A DNA stretch of 10,494 nucleotides from an uncultured Comamonadaceae bacterium (GCA_937893415.1 CALBWZ010000416.1:1-10494); one strand, 5' to 3'; shown: positions 1-6,852, counted from the first letter of the stretch. Numbers and translations are program-made. The notes: a model not told the origin generated them from the sequence alone.

Positions 1-395
1 ACACCCAGCGGGCGACGCAGCCAGACTGGGCAGGTTTCAGTGAGGAATAACGCAATGCCAAAGCTCAGCGGCACGGCAATCAACAACGCAATGGTGGCGG
101 AAATAACAGTGCCAAAAATAGCGATGGCAGCGCCGAAATCGTCGTTAACTATGTCCCATTCAACTTTTGTTAAAAAACCAAAGCCGAAAGCTTGCAACGC
201 TGGCCAAGCCTTGATGGTGAGGGACGTAATTATGCCCACCAAAGCCAACAGCACAGTCAGGGCAAAGCCCATGGTGATCTTGTGGAAGAAAAAATCCTGC
301 CAACGCTGACGCTGAACAATGCCCATACGCTGCTCTTCGGTTAAAGAGGACGCCGAGCTCAAATGATCGTGAGCGCTTGCAGATGCTAGTGTCAT
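1..395 (-). CDS. pstC: Phosphate ABC transporter permease PstC, N-terminal part (runs off left edge)
   Basis: One of the two membrane subunits of the high-affinity phosphate importer PstSCAB; it forms the inner-membrane channel with PstA. The 131 complete codons seen hold a cytoplasmic N-terminus (residues 1-40), a first membrane helix (about 42-62), the typical periplasmic stretch with AWPALQAFGFGFL and EWDIVNDDFGAA (64-90), and a second helix (about 91-118) ending SFGIALFLTE. The rest lies beyond the window. The start is fixed: an in-frame TGA immediately precedes the ATG at 395, so no longer protein is possible. Only a weak GAG stands about 9 nt upstream as ribosome site. The gene is 107 bp downstream of pstS on the same strand, the usual pst operon order; pstA, pstB and phoU would be expected further left. 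The family call is firm. Confidence 0.93.
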   Translation of the reverse strand, partial: MTLASASAHDHLSSASSLTEEQRMGIVQRQRWQDFFFHKITMGFALTVLLALVGIITSLTIKAWPALQAFGFGFLTKVEWDIVNDDFGAAIAIFGTVISATIALLIAVPLSFGIALFLTETCPVWLRRPLG

Positions 396-457
396 TCAAA
401 CCAACTCAAGTTAAACAGCTTGCGCACAAAACGCTCGCTGCGAATCAATACAAACAA

Positions 458-484
458 GTTCAGGCACGCGTGTGGCGCCTGAAC
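458..484 (-). terminator. Intercistronic hairpin between pstS and pstC
   Basis: Perfect 8-bp inverted repeat: GTTCAGGC at 458-465 and GCCTGAAC at 477-484, with an 11-nt loop. On the minus-strand transcript the stem is followed by TTGTTTGTATTG, T-rich but not a clean T run. It starts about 18 nt past the pstS stop and ends about 60 nt before the pstC start. Hairpins at this point in pst operons commonly lower expression of the membrane and ATPase genes relative to the abundant binding protein, by partial termination or by protecting the pstS mRNA 3' end. Which of the two applies here is inference. Confidence 0.6.
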
Positions 485-502
485 CCGGTACAAGAACTCG
501 AA

Positions 503-1528
503 TTAGTTCTTGATTTCCGTCCAAACCGTCTTCCGAATGTAATCAATAGCTTTGGCAGGCATCGCTACGTAATCCAACTCATCCGCCAATTTGGCACCGT
601 CTTTAAATGCCCAGTCAAAGAAAGCCAAGGCTTCTTTAGATTTACCGGCATCTTGCGGCTGCTTGTACATCAAGATGAACGAAGCAGTCGTGATGGGCCA
701 GCTGTTTGCACCAGGCTGGTTGTTCAGTGACAACGACATACCAGGCGCTTTTGACCAGTCTGCGCCAGCTGCGGCGGCGGCAAAGTTGACACCACTTGGC
801 GCAACAAATTTGCCATCAGCAGTTTTCAACAAGGCGACAGGCAACTTGTTCACTTTTGCATAAGCGAATTCAACATAGCCGATTGAACCTTTAATTTTCT
901 CAACGTTGGCAGCAACGCCAGCGTTGCCCTTGCCGCCGACCGACGCGTCTGCTGGCCACTTAACGGCTTTACCCGCCCCCACTTTGTCAGCGAAGTCTTT
1001 AGACATCATGGACAAGTACTCGGTAAACACAGCTGTTGTGCCTGAGCCGTCAGCACGGTGAGACACGGTGATGTACTGGTTTGGCAACTTCAGATCTGGG
1101 TTTAATGCTGCAATTTTTGCATCATCCCACTTGGTGATCTTGCCCATAAAGATATCAGCCAAGGTGGCACCGTCTAACTTCATGACGCCAGAGGCTATAC
1201 CTTCGATGTTGTGAATGGCCACGACACCGCCGATGATGGCTGGAAATTGAACCAAACCCTCTTTAGACAAGTTGTCGCCAGACATGGGGTCGTCGGTCGC
1301 ACCGAAGTCAACCGTTTTGGCTTTGATTTGCTTGATACCGCCTGATGAACCAATCGATTGGTAGTTCACGGCTTTGCCAGTGGCAGCCTTGTAGGCCTCT
1401 GCCCACTTGGCGTAAATGGGGGCTGGGAAAGATGCGCCGGCGCCGGTCACGTCTTGCGCAAAGGCAGACACGGTCACGACAGAACTGATCATCATTGCCA
1501 GCAAGGACTTGGAAAACGTCATCTTCAT
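503..1528 (-). CDS. pstS: Periplasmic phosphate-binding protein PstS
   Basis: Binds inorganic phosphate in the periplasm and delivers it to the PstCAB importer. The 341-residue protein starts with a Sec signal peptide (positive MKMTFSK, hydrophobic core, SAFA-Q cleavage near residue 24-25). Ligand motifs are clear: GAGASFPAPIY (29-39), SIGSSGGIKQIKAKTVDFGATD (58-79), and RADGSGTT (158-165). By position, Arg158, Ser162, Gly163 and Thr164 correspond to the E. coli phosphate ligands Arg135, Ser139, Gly140 and Thr141. A GTG at 1537 is in frame, but it lies inside the ribosome site AGAGGTGA; ATG 1528 is 5 nt downstream of that site and gives a proper signal peptide, so it is chosen. Length is normal for the family. 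A Pho-box promoter lies upstream and pstC follows, so phosphate-starvation induction is expected. Confidence 0.97.
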   Translation of the reverse strand: MKMTFSKSLLAMMISSVVTVSAFAQDVTGAGASFPAPIYAKWAEAYKAATGKAVNYQSIGSSGGIKQIKAKTVDFGATDDPMSGDNLSKEGLVQFPAIIGGVVAIHNIEGIASGVMKLDGATLADIFMGKITKWDDAKIAALNPDLKLPNQYITVSHRADGSGTTAVFTEYLSMMSKDFADKVGAGKAVKWPADASVGGKGNAGVAANVEKIKGSIGYVEFAYAKVNKLPVALLKTADGKFVAPSGVNFAAAAAGADWSKAPGMSLSLNNQPGANSWPITTASFILMYKQPQDAGKSKEALAFFDWAFKDGAKLADELDYVAMPAKAIDYIRKTVWTEIKN

Positions 1529-1574
1529 GGGAATCACCTCTATAAATTACGTGTTCGAACCAAACACAAGATGA

Positions 1575-1608
1575 ACTGTAAAAGTTGTTTGTGACGGTTT
1601 TGTGACAA
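1575..1608 (-). promoter_or_regulatory. Pho box and -10 element of the pstS promoter
   Basis: Read on the minus strand, 1608 to 1591 is TTGTCAC-AAAA-CCGTCAC: two 7-bp units with a 4-bp A-tract, the architecture of the PhoB operator (consensus CTGTCAT, 4 bp, CTGTCAT). Ten nucleotides later stands TACAGT (1580-1575), the spacing seen between the Pho box and the -10 in the E. coli phoA promoter as I recall it. The box thus replaces the -35, as in classic PhoB-dependent promoters. The first unit TTGTCAC matches the second unit of E. coli phoA. PhoB binding is inferred from the motif and from the gene it precedes. Confidence 0.8.
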
Positions 1609-1615
1609 ACCGTCA
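1592..1615. repeat. 9-bp perfect inverted repeat overlapping the pstS Pho box
   Basis: TGACGGTTT (1592-1600) and AAACCGTCA (1607-1615) are perfect reverse complements around the 6-nt centre TGTGAC. The left arm and centre lie inside the two PhoB units of the pstS promoter, while the right arm adds a unit CCGTCAT (1610-1616) facing ppx. The dyad could be a second operator or simply a by-product of TGTCA-type units on both strands. Confidence 0.55.
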
Positions 1616-1635
1616 TAAACAACAATATTGCCCGT

Positions 1636-1649
1636 TTTGCAGCTGCAAA
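1636..1649. repeat. 14-bp perfect palindrome in the pstS-ppx control region
   Basis: TTTGCAGCTGCAAA is fully self-complementary and lies between the pstS Pho box and the ppx-facing Pho box, about 110 bp from each start codon. The symmetry suggests a binding site for a dimeric regulator. I do not recognise the family. Confidence 0.4.
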
Positions 1650-1666
1650 CAAGTTGTCATAGTGTA

Positions 1667-1700
1667 ATGTCATGCAGTTGTCACAATCCAACAATACCGT
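1667..1700 (+). promoter_or_regulatory. Possible Pho box facing ppx
   Basis: Plus strand 1667-1684 is ATGTCAT-GCAG-TTGTCAC: two 7-bp units at 11-bp pitch, the second identical to that of E. coli phoA. Ten nucleotides later is TACCGT (1695-1700), at the same spacing as the -10 of the divergent pstS promoter but a poor match to TATAAT. A further TTGTCAT unit at 1654-1660 is out of phase (13 bp). Distance to the ppx ATG is 47 bp from the putative -10. The spacer lacks the usual A-tract, so this is weaker than the other two sites. Confidence 0.5.
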
Positions 1701-1702
1701 TG

Positions 1703-1727
1703 GTCATCATTGCTTCAGCAATATGAC
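1703..1727 (+). promoter_or_regulatory. Imperfect palindrome in the ppx leader
   Basis: GTCAT-c-ATTGCT-tc-AGCAAT-ATGAC: 11 paired bases per arm with one bulged C (1708) and a 2-nt centre. It ends 20 nt before the ppx ATG. If transcription starts near 1707 it would be at the very 5' end of the mRNA; otherwise it is a dyad operator candidate. No regulator can be named. Confidence 0.45.
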
Positions 1728-1747
1728 ACCCCTGCACACCTATTTAT

Positions 1748-3232
1748 ATGAACAACGGCGAATTATTAGCGGCTATTGATATTGGCTCCAACAGCTTTCG
1801 ACTCGAAGTCGCTAAATGTGTCAATGGCTACATTGAACGCGTTGACTACCTCAAAGAAACTGTACGACTGGGTGCAAACCTGAATGACAACAAAGCCCTC
1901 AGCCAAGATGCCATGGACAGAGGTTGGGCTTGCTTGGCCCGATTTGGTGAACGCATAAGAGGCTTCTCCCCAAACAACGTAACGGCAATGGCCACCCAAA
2001 CCTTGCGCGAGGCCAGCAACCGGTCTGTGTTTGTAGCAAAAGGACAGCAGTATTTGGGATTCGACATAGACGTCATAGCCGGGCAAGAGGAAGCACGCCT
2101 CATTTACCAAGGGGTTGCCCACAACCTGCCAGATGACAGCCGTCCCAGGATGGTCATAGACATAGGTGGCCGCTCAACAGAGTTTATGTTGGGTCAAGGC
2201 CTGCGGTCATCGGCATTGGCATCCTACAAAGTGGGCAGCGTGTCGTGGTCTCAGCGCTATTTCGTCAACGGACAACTGACGCCACAGGCGTTCAACAACG
2301 CCACAGTGGCAGCCAAAGCATTGTTAGAAGAAACACTTGGCACTTTCAGCAAAGCGCATTGGGCGACCGCTTATGGCTCGTCCGGCACGGTTGGGGCTGT
2401 CGATGAAGTGCTAAGAGCCAACGGACGCGGCGCGACTGGCATTTCACACAACGACCTGCAGTGGCTCATCACCAAGTTATGCGACTACAAATACAGCGAC
2501 GATGTAGACATCGCAGGCATCAAGGCAGACAGAAAACCTGTCATCGGCGGGGGCGTGAGTATCTTAAAAGCGATTTTTGAGCTGTTCGATATAGACACCA
2601 TGCTGGTAGCCAAGGGCGCGCTGCGCCACGGCGCATTGCAAGACTTGGTCAAACGCGACACCCCTGGCGGAGAATTGCGCCACCACACAGTGGACTACCT
2701 GATGCAGCGCTTCAACGTAGACGCCTTGCAAGCCAGCCGTGTGTCCCAAACAGCATTGCACTTGTTTGACCAAGTAGACACCCCGCAAACAGGCTTGAAA
2801 AGCGCCAGGCAGCGGCTGATATGGGCGAGTAAATTACATGAGATTGGGAGTATCGTGTCCCACAACGACTTGCCCATTCATGGGGCTTACATGCTGGGCC
2901 ATGTAGACGCGCCAGGGTTTTCAATCGACGAGCTGCATGTGCTGAGCCAGTTGGTACTGGGCCAGCGGGGTAAACTTAAAAAAGTTGACGCCATGCTGGT
3001 AAATGCCAGTTTTGCTAAAAAACTGTTGTGTTTAAGATTGGCCTGCTTGCTGTGCCATGCACGTAAAACTCCAGAGCTCAACACACTCAAGCTTAGATGT
3101 GATGCAGACGGCTACACACTCAAATTGCACCCAACATGGGCACAACACTACCCGCAGTCCATCTGGCTGCTAGAGGAAGAAGTTAAATACTGGGCACGCA
3201 CAGAAACCTTGCTGCACATAGAGGGCCTCTGA
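1748..3232 (+). CDS. ppx: Exopolyphosphatase (Ppx/GppA family)
   Basis: Releases terminal phosphates from inorganic polyphosphate in the cytoplasm; family relatives also hydrolyse pppGpp. The 494-residue protein begins with the ASKHA phosphate-binding loop DIGSNSFRL (11-19), then MATQTLREASN (81-91), GQEEARLIYQG (112-122), the second phosphate loop VIDIGGRSTEF (136-146) and GSSGTVGAV (210-218). The C-terminal half carries the HD-like helical domain with LHEIGSIVSHNDLPIHGAYML. Glu145 and Glu114/115 fall where catalytic acidic residues lie in Ppx. GGRSTE has Arg in place of the third Gly of the common GGGSTE. Ppx is preferred over GppA because ppk is nearby and Burkholderiales usually have one such gene. 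The start is the only usable one, but no Shine-Dalgarno sequence precedes it. The gene is divergent from pstS and may share phosphate control. Confidence 0.92.
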   Translation: MNNGELLAAIDIGSNSFRLEVAKCVNGYIERVDYLKETVRLGANLNDNKALSQDAMDRGWACLARFGERIRGFSPNNVTAMATQTLREASNRSVFVAKGQQYLGFDIDVIAGQEEARLIYQGVAHNLPDDSRPRMVIDIGGRSTEFMLGQGLRSSALASYKVGSVSWSQRYFVNGQLTPQAFNNATVAAKALLEETLGTFSKAHWATAYGSSGTVGAVDEVLRANGRGATGISHNDLQWLITKLCDYKYSDDVDIAGIKADRKPVIGGGVSILKAIFELFDIDTMLVAKGALRHGALQDLVKRDTPGGELRHHTVDYLMQRFNVDALQASRVSQTALHLFDQVDTPQTGLKSARQRLIWASKLHEIGSIVSHNDLPIHGAYMLGHVDAPGFSIDELHVLSQLVLGQRGKLKKVDAMLVNASFAKKLLCLRLACLLCHARKTPELNTLKLRCDADGYTLKLHPTWAQHYPQSIWLLEEEVKYWARTETLLHIEGL

Positions 3233-3345
3233 GCTTGTTTAGAACGAAAGAGCCGAAGCGTGGAAGGACAACAACTTGTTTTATGTCATTACGTCAATCA
3301 CCTATTCGATTTACACTGTTATTTTCTAATTCCGTGAGCTAAAAC

Positions 3346-3888
3346 ATGGCAAAAGCAACCAACAATGACGACAAGAAAAAAAGTAAATTAATACGAGACA
3401 GCTTTACCATGACGCGTGACGAGCACGCCCAACTAAGGGCGCTCAAACTCGCAGCCATGGCGCTTGGCTTGGGTGTCAAGAAAAGTGAGCTGCTGCGAGC
3501 CGGTGTTGCTGCACTAGCGGCCATGAGCCCAACACAGCTGAAAGCGGCCGTGGCAAGCGTAACCAGCTTAAAAACTGGCCGTCCTGCCAAAGGGCTGATA
3601 CAACAGCCAGCAACAAACATCGCAGCACAAGTAGCCACAAAAAAACCCAGTACTGCAACTGTTTCTAAAAAAGCGCCCGCTAAAAAAGTTACTCCCCCCA
3701 AAGCCGCTTTACGACCAGCGGCACCTGGGACATCCGCAAAACGAACAACCACAACTCGCCCGACAACAGTTAGGAAAACACCAGTAAAAAATACGACCGC
3801 TCAACCCAGTACAGCAGTTAACGCAACGACCACGGGTACACCTGCTGCCAAGCGAGGCGTCCCTGTCGGTCCAAAGCTATCTGACTAG
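3346..3888 (+). CDS. Ribbon-helix-helix-like protein with AT-hook-like motif and histone-H1-like tail
   Basis: No experimentally named family recognised; the head resembles a conserved hypothetical protein of Burkholderiales that I recall beside ppk. Visible parts of the 180 residues: a lysine-rich start; a predicted strand RDSFTMT (17-23), helix A (24-40) and helix B KKSELLRAGVAALAAM (45-60), the strand-helix-helix plan of MetJ/Arc/CopG DNA-binding proteins; KTGRPAKG (76-83), an AT-hook-like GRP core flanked by lysines; then a low-complexity tail (98-180) of K, P, A and T with KKAPAKK, like histone H1, AlgP or PhaM tails. It is strongly basic, with no signal peptide or membrane helix. It lies 113 bp after ppx on the same strand and converges on ppk with 40 bp between. 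DNA binding is likely; a link to polyphosphate is inference from position. The start has only a weak GAG as ribosome site. Confidence 0.8.
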   Translation: MAKATNNDDKKKSKLIRDSFTMTRDEHAQLRALKLAAMALGLGVKKSELLRAGVAALAAMSPTQLKAAVASVTSLKTGRPAKGLIQQPATNIAAQVATKKPSTATVSKKAPAKKVTPPKAALRPAAPGTSAKRTTTTRPTTVRKTPVKNTTAQPSTAVNATTTGTPAAKRGVPVGPKLSD

Positions 3889-3928
3889 AGCTTCTCGCAA
3901 AAAAAACTGATTGTTTGACGCTTGCAAG
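3889..3928. other. Convergent gene junction with T tract for ppk
   Basis: The 40 bp between the two convergent stops hold eight A's (3899-3906), which is a T8 run on the ppk transcript, and a short GCTTGCAAGC palindrome (3920-3929) at the ppk stop. No good GC-rich stem directly precedes the T run, so a factor-independent terminator is not convincing. Confidence 0.4.
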
Positions 3929-6013
3929 CTAACAGATACGACCGTATTTCAACATCAGCGTGTGGTGGGCATCGTGTGGGTTGTGGCTGCTAGTCACTGG
4001 CGTTACCGCTGGCACTTGTTCATACTGTGTTGTGCCCTTCATCACCCACGTGTTGGCCGTATCGGTGAGGTATAGGCCCAAGCATTCTTCAAGCACCCTC
4101 GCGCGCAATTGGGCGTCGTCAACAGGCCACGCAATTTCCACGCGCCTGAGCATGTTGCGGCTCATAAAGTCTGCACTGGACAACCAGACGGTTTGATGCT
4201 GGTCGGATTGGAAGTAAAACACGCGGGTATGTTCTAGGAAGCGGCCAATCACGCTGCGCAGGCGAATGTTCTCACAAGCCCCAGTCGACTGCGCCGCAAT
4301 GATGCAAGCGCCTCGAATAATCAAGTCTATTGTTGCACCTTGTTGCGCGGCAGCCATCAACGCTTTGGCCAAACGCTCGTCAGTCAGTGAGTTCATTTTG
4401 ACAGTAATATGGGCAGGCTTTCCACTGGCCGCGGCATGAGCAACCTCTTCTATCTTTTGCAAAATGCCATGTTGCAAATGAAAAGGTGCCATCTGGATTT
4501 TTTCAAGCTTTGGCAAGCGGCTTTGGCTGGCCAAATGCAAAAACACTTGCTCAACATCCCGCGTGAGCGCTGGATCAGCCGTCATCATGGACAGGTCGGT
4601 GTACATGCGTGCTGTTGATGCGTTGTAATTACCCGTAGACAAATGGGCATAACGTTTCAGCAACTTGCCTTCCCGCCTCGTAATCAGCAGCATTTTGGCG
4701 TGCGTCTTTAAGCCAACAACGCCATACACAACTTGCGCCCCCACCGCCTCAAGATACTCGCTGTAATTGATATTGGCTTCTTCATCAAAGCGTGCTTTTA
4801 ACTCGACAACTGCCGTGACTTCTTTGCCGCGATGAACAGCGTCTTTCAGCAGCCGCATCAACTCTGAGTTTTTGCCGGCTCGGTAGATGGTTTGTTTAAT
4901 AGCCAGTACGTCCGGATCCAACACGGCTTCTCGCAACAGCTCAATCACTGCATCAAAGCTCTCAAAGGGCTGGTGGATCATCACATCGCCTTTGCTAATT
5001 TGCTCAAACAACGACTGACCAAACACCAGTTGTTTTGGCCAACCTGGTGTGAACGTTGGGAACAGCCACGTGGGCTGATCAAGCAAGTCAATCAACTGCG
5101 TTAAGCGCGCTAAATTAACGGGGCCATGCACCCGAAACAGCGCTTGAACGGGCACATTAAATTGCAACAACAACATATCAGACAAAAAAGCAGAGCACCC
5201 AGACGACACTTCTAATCGGGTAGCGCGACCGTAATGCCGGTGTTGTAAACCTTGACGAAGTGCCGTACGCAAATTCTTCACTTCTTCTTCATCAACCGCC
5301 AAATCTGAATGACGGGTCACTCGGAACTGAGAAAATTCGGTCACTTGCCGCCCAGGAAACAAGTCGTCTAAATGCGCGCGTATCAAGCTAGAAATAGACA
5401 CAAACAAGCGCGCTTTGCGACCTTTGATGCCAGGCATTGCAATAAACCTAGGCAATGAACGTGGCACCTTCACAATGGCGATTTCGTTTTCTCGGCCAAA
5501 AGCATCAAGCCCTTTGAGACGCACAATAAAGTTTAAAGACTTGCTCGCAACTTGCGGAAACGGATGTGACGGGTCTAAGCCCACAGGCACCAACAAGGGC
5601 TGCACTTCGGTCTCAAAATAATGCTTAATCCACTTGCGTTGTGCCGCCGTTCGTTGGCCATGTGCAACAACCTGTACCCCTTGCTTGGCCAACTCTGTCA
5701 TCAGTTCGCCGTTGTAGGCAGCATACTGACGCTCTACAAGCACATGGATACGCAGGCACAACGACTCAAAACTCGCAAGACTGGACGTTGACTTTTTTGC
5801 ATCACTTACAAAATTAGTCAGATGTGGCGCCATGCGAACTTCGAACAACTCGTCTAAGTTGGACGAGACAATGCACAAAAAACGCAAGCGCTCCAGCAGG
5901 GGCACGTCTGTACGCTGCACCCAATTGAACACCCGTTCATTAAAAGCGACCAAGCTGACATCACGGTCTAGCAGCGGCGCCATTTTAAGTAGGCTGTTTT
6001 TTTTAGCCGCCAT
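3929..6013 (-). CDS. ppk1: Polyphosphate kinase Ppk1
   Basis: Reversibly transfers the gamma-phosphate of ATP to a growing polyphosphate chain through a phosphohistidine, at the membrane or cytosol. The 694 residues match the usual length of about 690. Domains in order: N domain (LLDRDVSLVAFNERV, SSNLDELFEVRMA, residues 14-63), head domain (about 120-330), and two PLD-like catalytic domains. Active-site residues sit at a constant +3 from E. coli numbering: Arg378 (TIYR), Arg408 (KARFD), His438 (KTHAK, the phosphorylated His), His457 (YAHLSTGNYN), Tyr471, Arg567 (RGAC) and His595 (RFLEHTR). All are present, so the enzyme should be active. The loop after RGAC reads IIAAQSTGAC, unlike the common CCLxPGxxGxS. 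ATG 6013 is 4 nt past the stop of the upstream acyltransferase gene, with no strong ribosome site of its own; translational coupling is likely. MAPLL at residue 11 is an alternative start. Confidence 0.97.
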   Translation of the reverse strand: MAAKKNSLLKMAPLLDRDVSLVAFNERVFNWVQRTDVPLLERLRFLCIVSSNLDELFEVRMAPHLTNFVSDAKKSTSSLASFESLCLRIHVLVERQYAAYNGELMTELAKQGVQVVAHGQRTAAQRKWIKHYFETEVQPLLVPVGLDPSHPFPQVASKSLNFIVRLKGLDAFGRENEIAIVKVPRSLPRFIAMPGIKGRKARLFVSISSLIRAHLDDLFPGRQVTEFSQFRVTRHSDLAVDEEEVKNLRTALRQGLQHRHYGRATRLEVSSGCSAFLSDMLLLQFNVPVQALFRVHGPVNLARLTQLIDLLDQPTWLFPTFTPGWPKQLVFGQSLFEQISKGDVMIHQPFESFDAVIELLREAVLDPDVLAIKQTIYRAGKNSELMRLLKDAVHRGKEVTAVVELKARFDEEANINYSEYLEAVGAQVVYGVVGLKTHAKMLLITRREGKLLKRYAHLSTGNYNASTARMYTDLSMMTADPALTRDVEQVFLHLASQSRLPKLEKIQMAPFHLQHGILQKIEEVAHAAASGKPAHITVKMNSLTDERLAKALMAAAQQGATIDLIIRGACIIAAQSTGACENIRLRSVIGRFLEHTRVFYFQSDQHQTVWLSSADFMSRNMLRRVEIAWPVDDAQLRARVLEECLGLYLTDTANTWVMKGTTQYEQVPAVTPVTSSHNPHDAHHTLMLKYGRIC

Positions 6014-6017
6014 ATAG

Positions 6018-6848
6018 TCAGTTCAAAAAGTGTTTGCGGTAACGTGCAGGCATATCATCCAAAAACATAATCATGGGTAAGTCGGCGGCATTAAAGTCTG
6101 GATCCCAAGCAGGGGCACCCATAACTTTTGCACCCAACCGCAAATAGGCTTTCACAAGCGCGGGGGGCTCGACCTTGAGGCTGCCGTCCAACTGCTCGAA
6201 TGGCAACGCCAAACGCGGTCGAACGTGGTACTGGATAGACGCCATGCATGAGGTGTGAAGCTGGCCCCAAATACTGGCAGCGCCGTGACCGCCATGCACC
6301 ACGCTGTGTGGGCAGTGCATACGCATAGGCATGGTGACGCAGCCGATCATGATATCAAGCTGGTTGCGCTGCATGAATCCGGTCAAAGCTCGCCACAGTG
6401 CCATGATGACTGGGCCTTGACGGTATTGCGGGTGAACACAACTGCGCCCAAACTCAACCATACGCCCACGGATATCACGCAGACGGGTTAGGTCAAACTC
6501 TGTGTCCGTGTACGTGCTACCCACACGTTTGGCTTGCGCAGGCGTTAAAACCCGGTAGGTACCCACCACTTCGCTTGTGCGTGAATCGCGAACCAGCAAG
6601 TGTTCACAAAAGTCATCAAATAAATCCATGTCGTGGCCAGGCAATGAACCCGATAAGGCTGCACCCATTTCAGTTGCAAAAACGGTATAACGCAGACGCT
6701 GAGCAGCCCGCATATCGTCTTGCGTGCTAGCCCAGTGAACTGACAACCTGGTTGACAACACACCAGTTGAGGATCTGACTAAATCAACACCAGATGTTGG
6801 CCGCACAAGGGGTTGCCAACGCTCGACCCCAGCCTGTAGGTGACCCAT
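6018..6848 (-). CDS. OlsB-like N-acyltransferase (GNAT/hemolysin-like family)
   Basis: Best read as an L-ornithine N-alpha-acyltransferase-like enzyme, which adds a 3-hydroxyacyl chain from ACP to ornithine in the first step of ornithine lipid synthesis. Family signatures over 276 residues: AAQRLRYTVFATEMGA (48-63), HDMDLFDDFCEHLLVRD (72-88), VVGTYRVL (94-101), EFGRSCVHPQYRQGPVIMALW (132-152), GCVTMPM (169-175), and the C-terminal VKAYLRLGAKVMGAPAWDP to ADLPM (232-259) and RYRKHFL (269-275). No membrane helix is seen. Start: GGAG lies 8 nt before ATG 6848; a TTG three bases upstream is less likely. An OlsA partner, which adds the second chain, is not in the window, so the exact product is uncertain. 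It lies directly ahead of ppk and behind a Pho-box array; olsB is known to be PhoB-induced in Sinorhizobium, which supports the reading. Confidence 0.8.
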   Translation of the reverse strand: MGHLQAGVERWQPLVRPTSGVDLVRSSTGVLSTRLSVHWASTQDDMRAAQRLRYTVFATEMGAALSGSLPGHDMDLFDDFCEHLLVRDSRTSEVVGTYRVLTPAQAKRVGSTYTDTEFDLTRLRDIRGRMVEFGRSCVHPQYRQGPVIMALWRALTGFMQRNQLDIMIGCVTMPMRMHCPHSVVHGGHGAASIWGQLHTSCMASIQYHVRPRLALPFEQLDGSLKVEPPALVKAYLRLGAKVMGAPAWDPDFNAADLPMIMFLDDMPARYRKHFLN

Positions 6849-6852
6849 CAAA

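Noticed and set aside
377..730. 117-codon plus-strand open frame over pstS and the pstS-pstC spacer
   Set aside because: Antisense to pstS, with no domain, and it crosses the intercistronic hairpin; a shadow of the real gene.
1529..1537. GTG 1537 as the pstS start
   Set aside because: It lies inside the AGAGGTGA ribosome site; ATG 1528 has correct spacing and signal peptide.
1308..1694. 128-codon minus-strand frame covering the pstS promoter
   Set aside because: Runs through the Pho box and into pstS in the wrong frame; no recognisable protein.
3233..3280. Terminator after ppx
   Set aside because: The only self-complementary stretch (AACAACTTGTT) has too small a loop and no GC stem; not supported.
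3284..3296. TGTCA/CGTCA pair ahead of the RHH-like gene as a Pho box
   Set aside because: Units are 8 bp apart instead of 11 and the second is poor.
3310..3330. TTTACA and TCTAAT as a promoter for the RHH-like gene
   Set aside because: Spacing of only 9 bp between the hexamers; not usable as a sigma-70 promoter.
3339..3752. 137-codon minus-strand frame rich in hydrophobic residues opposite the RHH-like gene
   Set aside because: Alanine/leucine-rich complement of the lysine/alanine-rich plus-strand tail; the plus frame has the coherent strand-helix-helix head.
6849..6851. TTG 6851 as the OlsB-like start
   Set aside because: The adjacent ATG 6848 has 8-nt spacing from GGAG and is the stronger codon.
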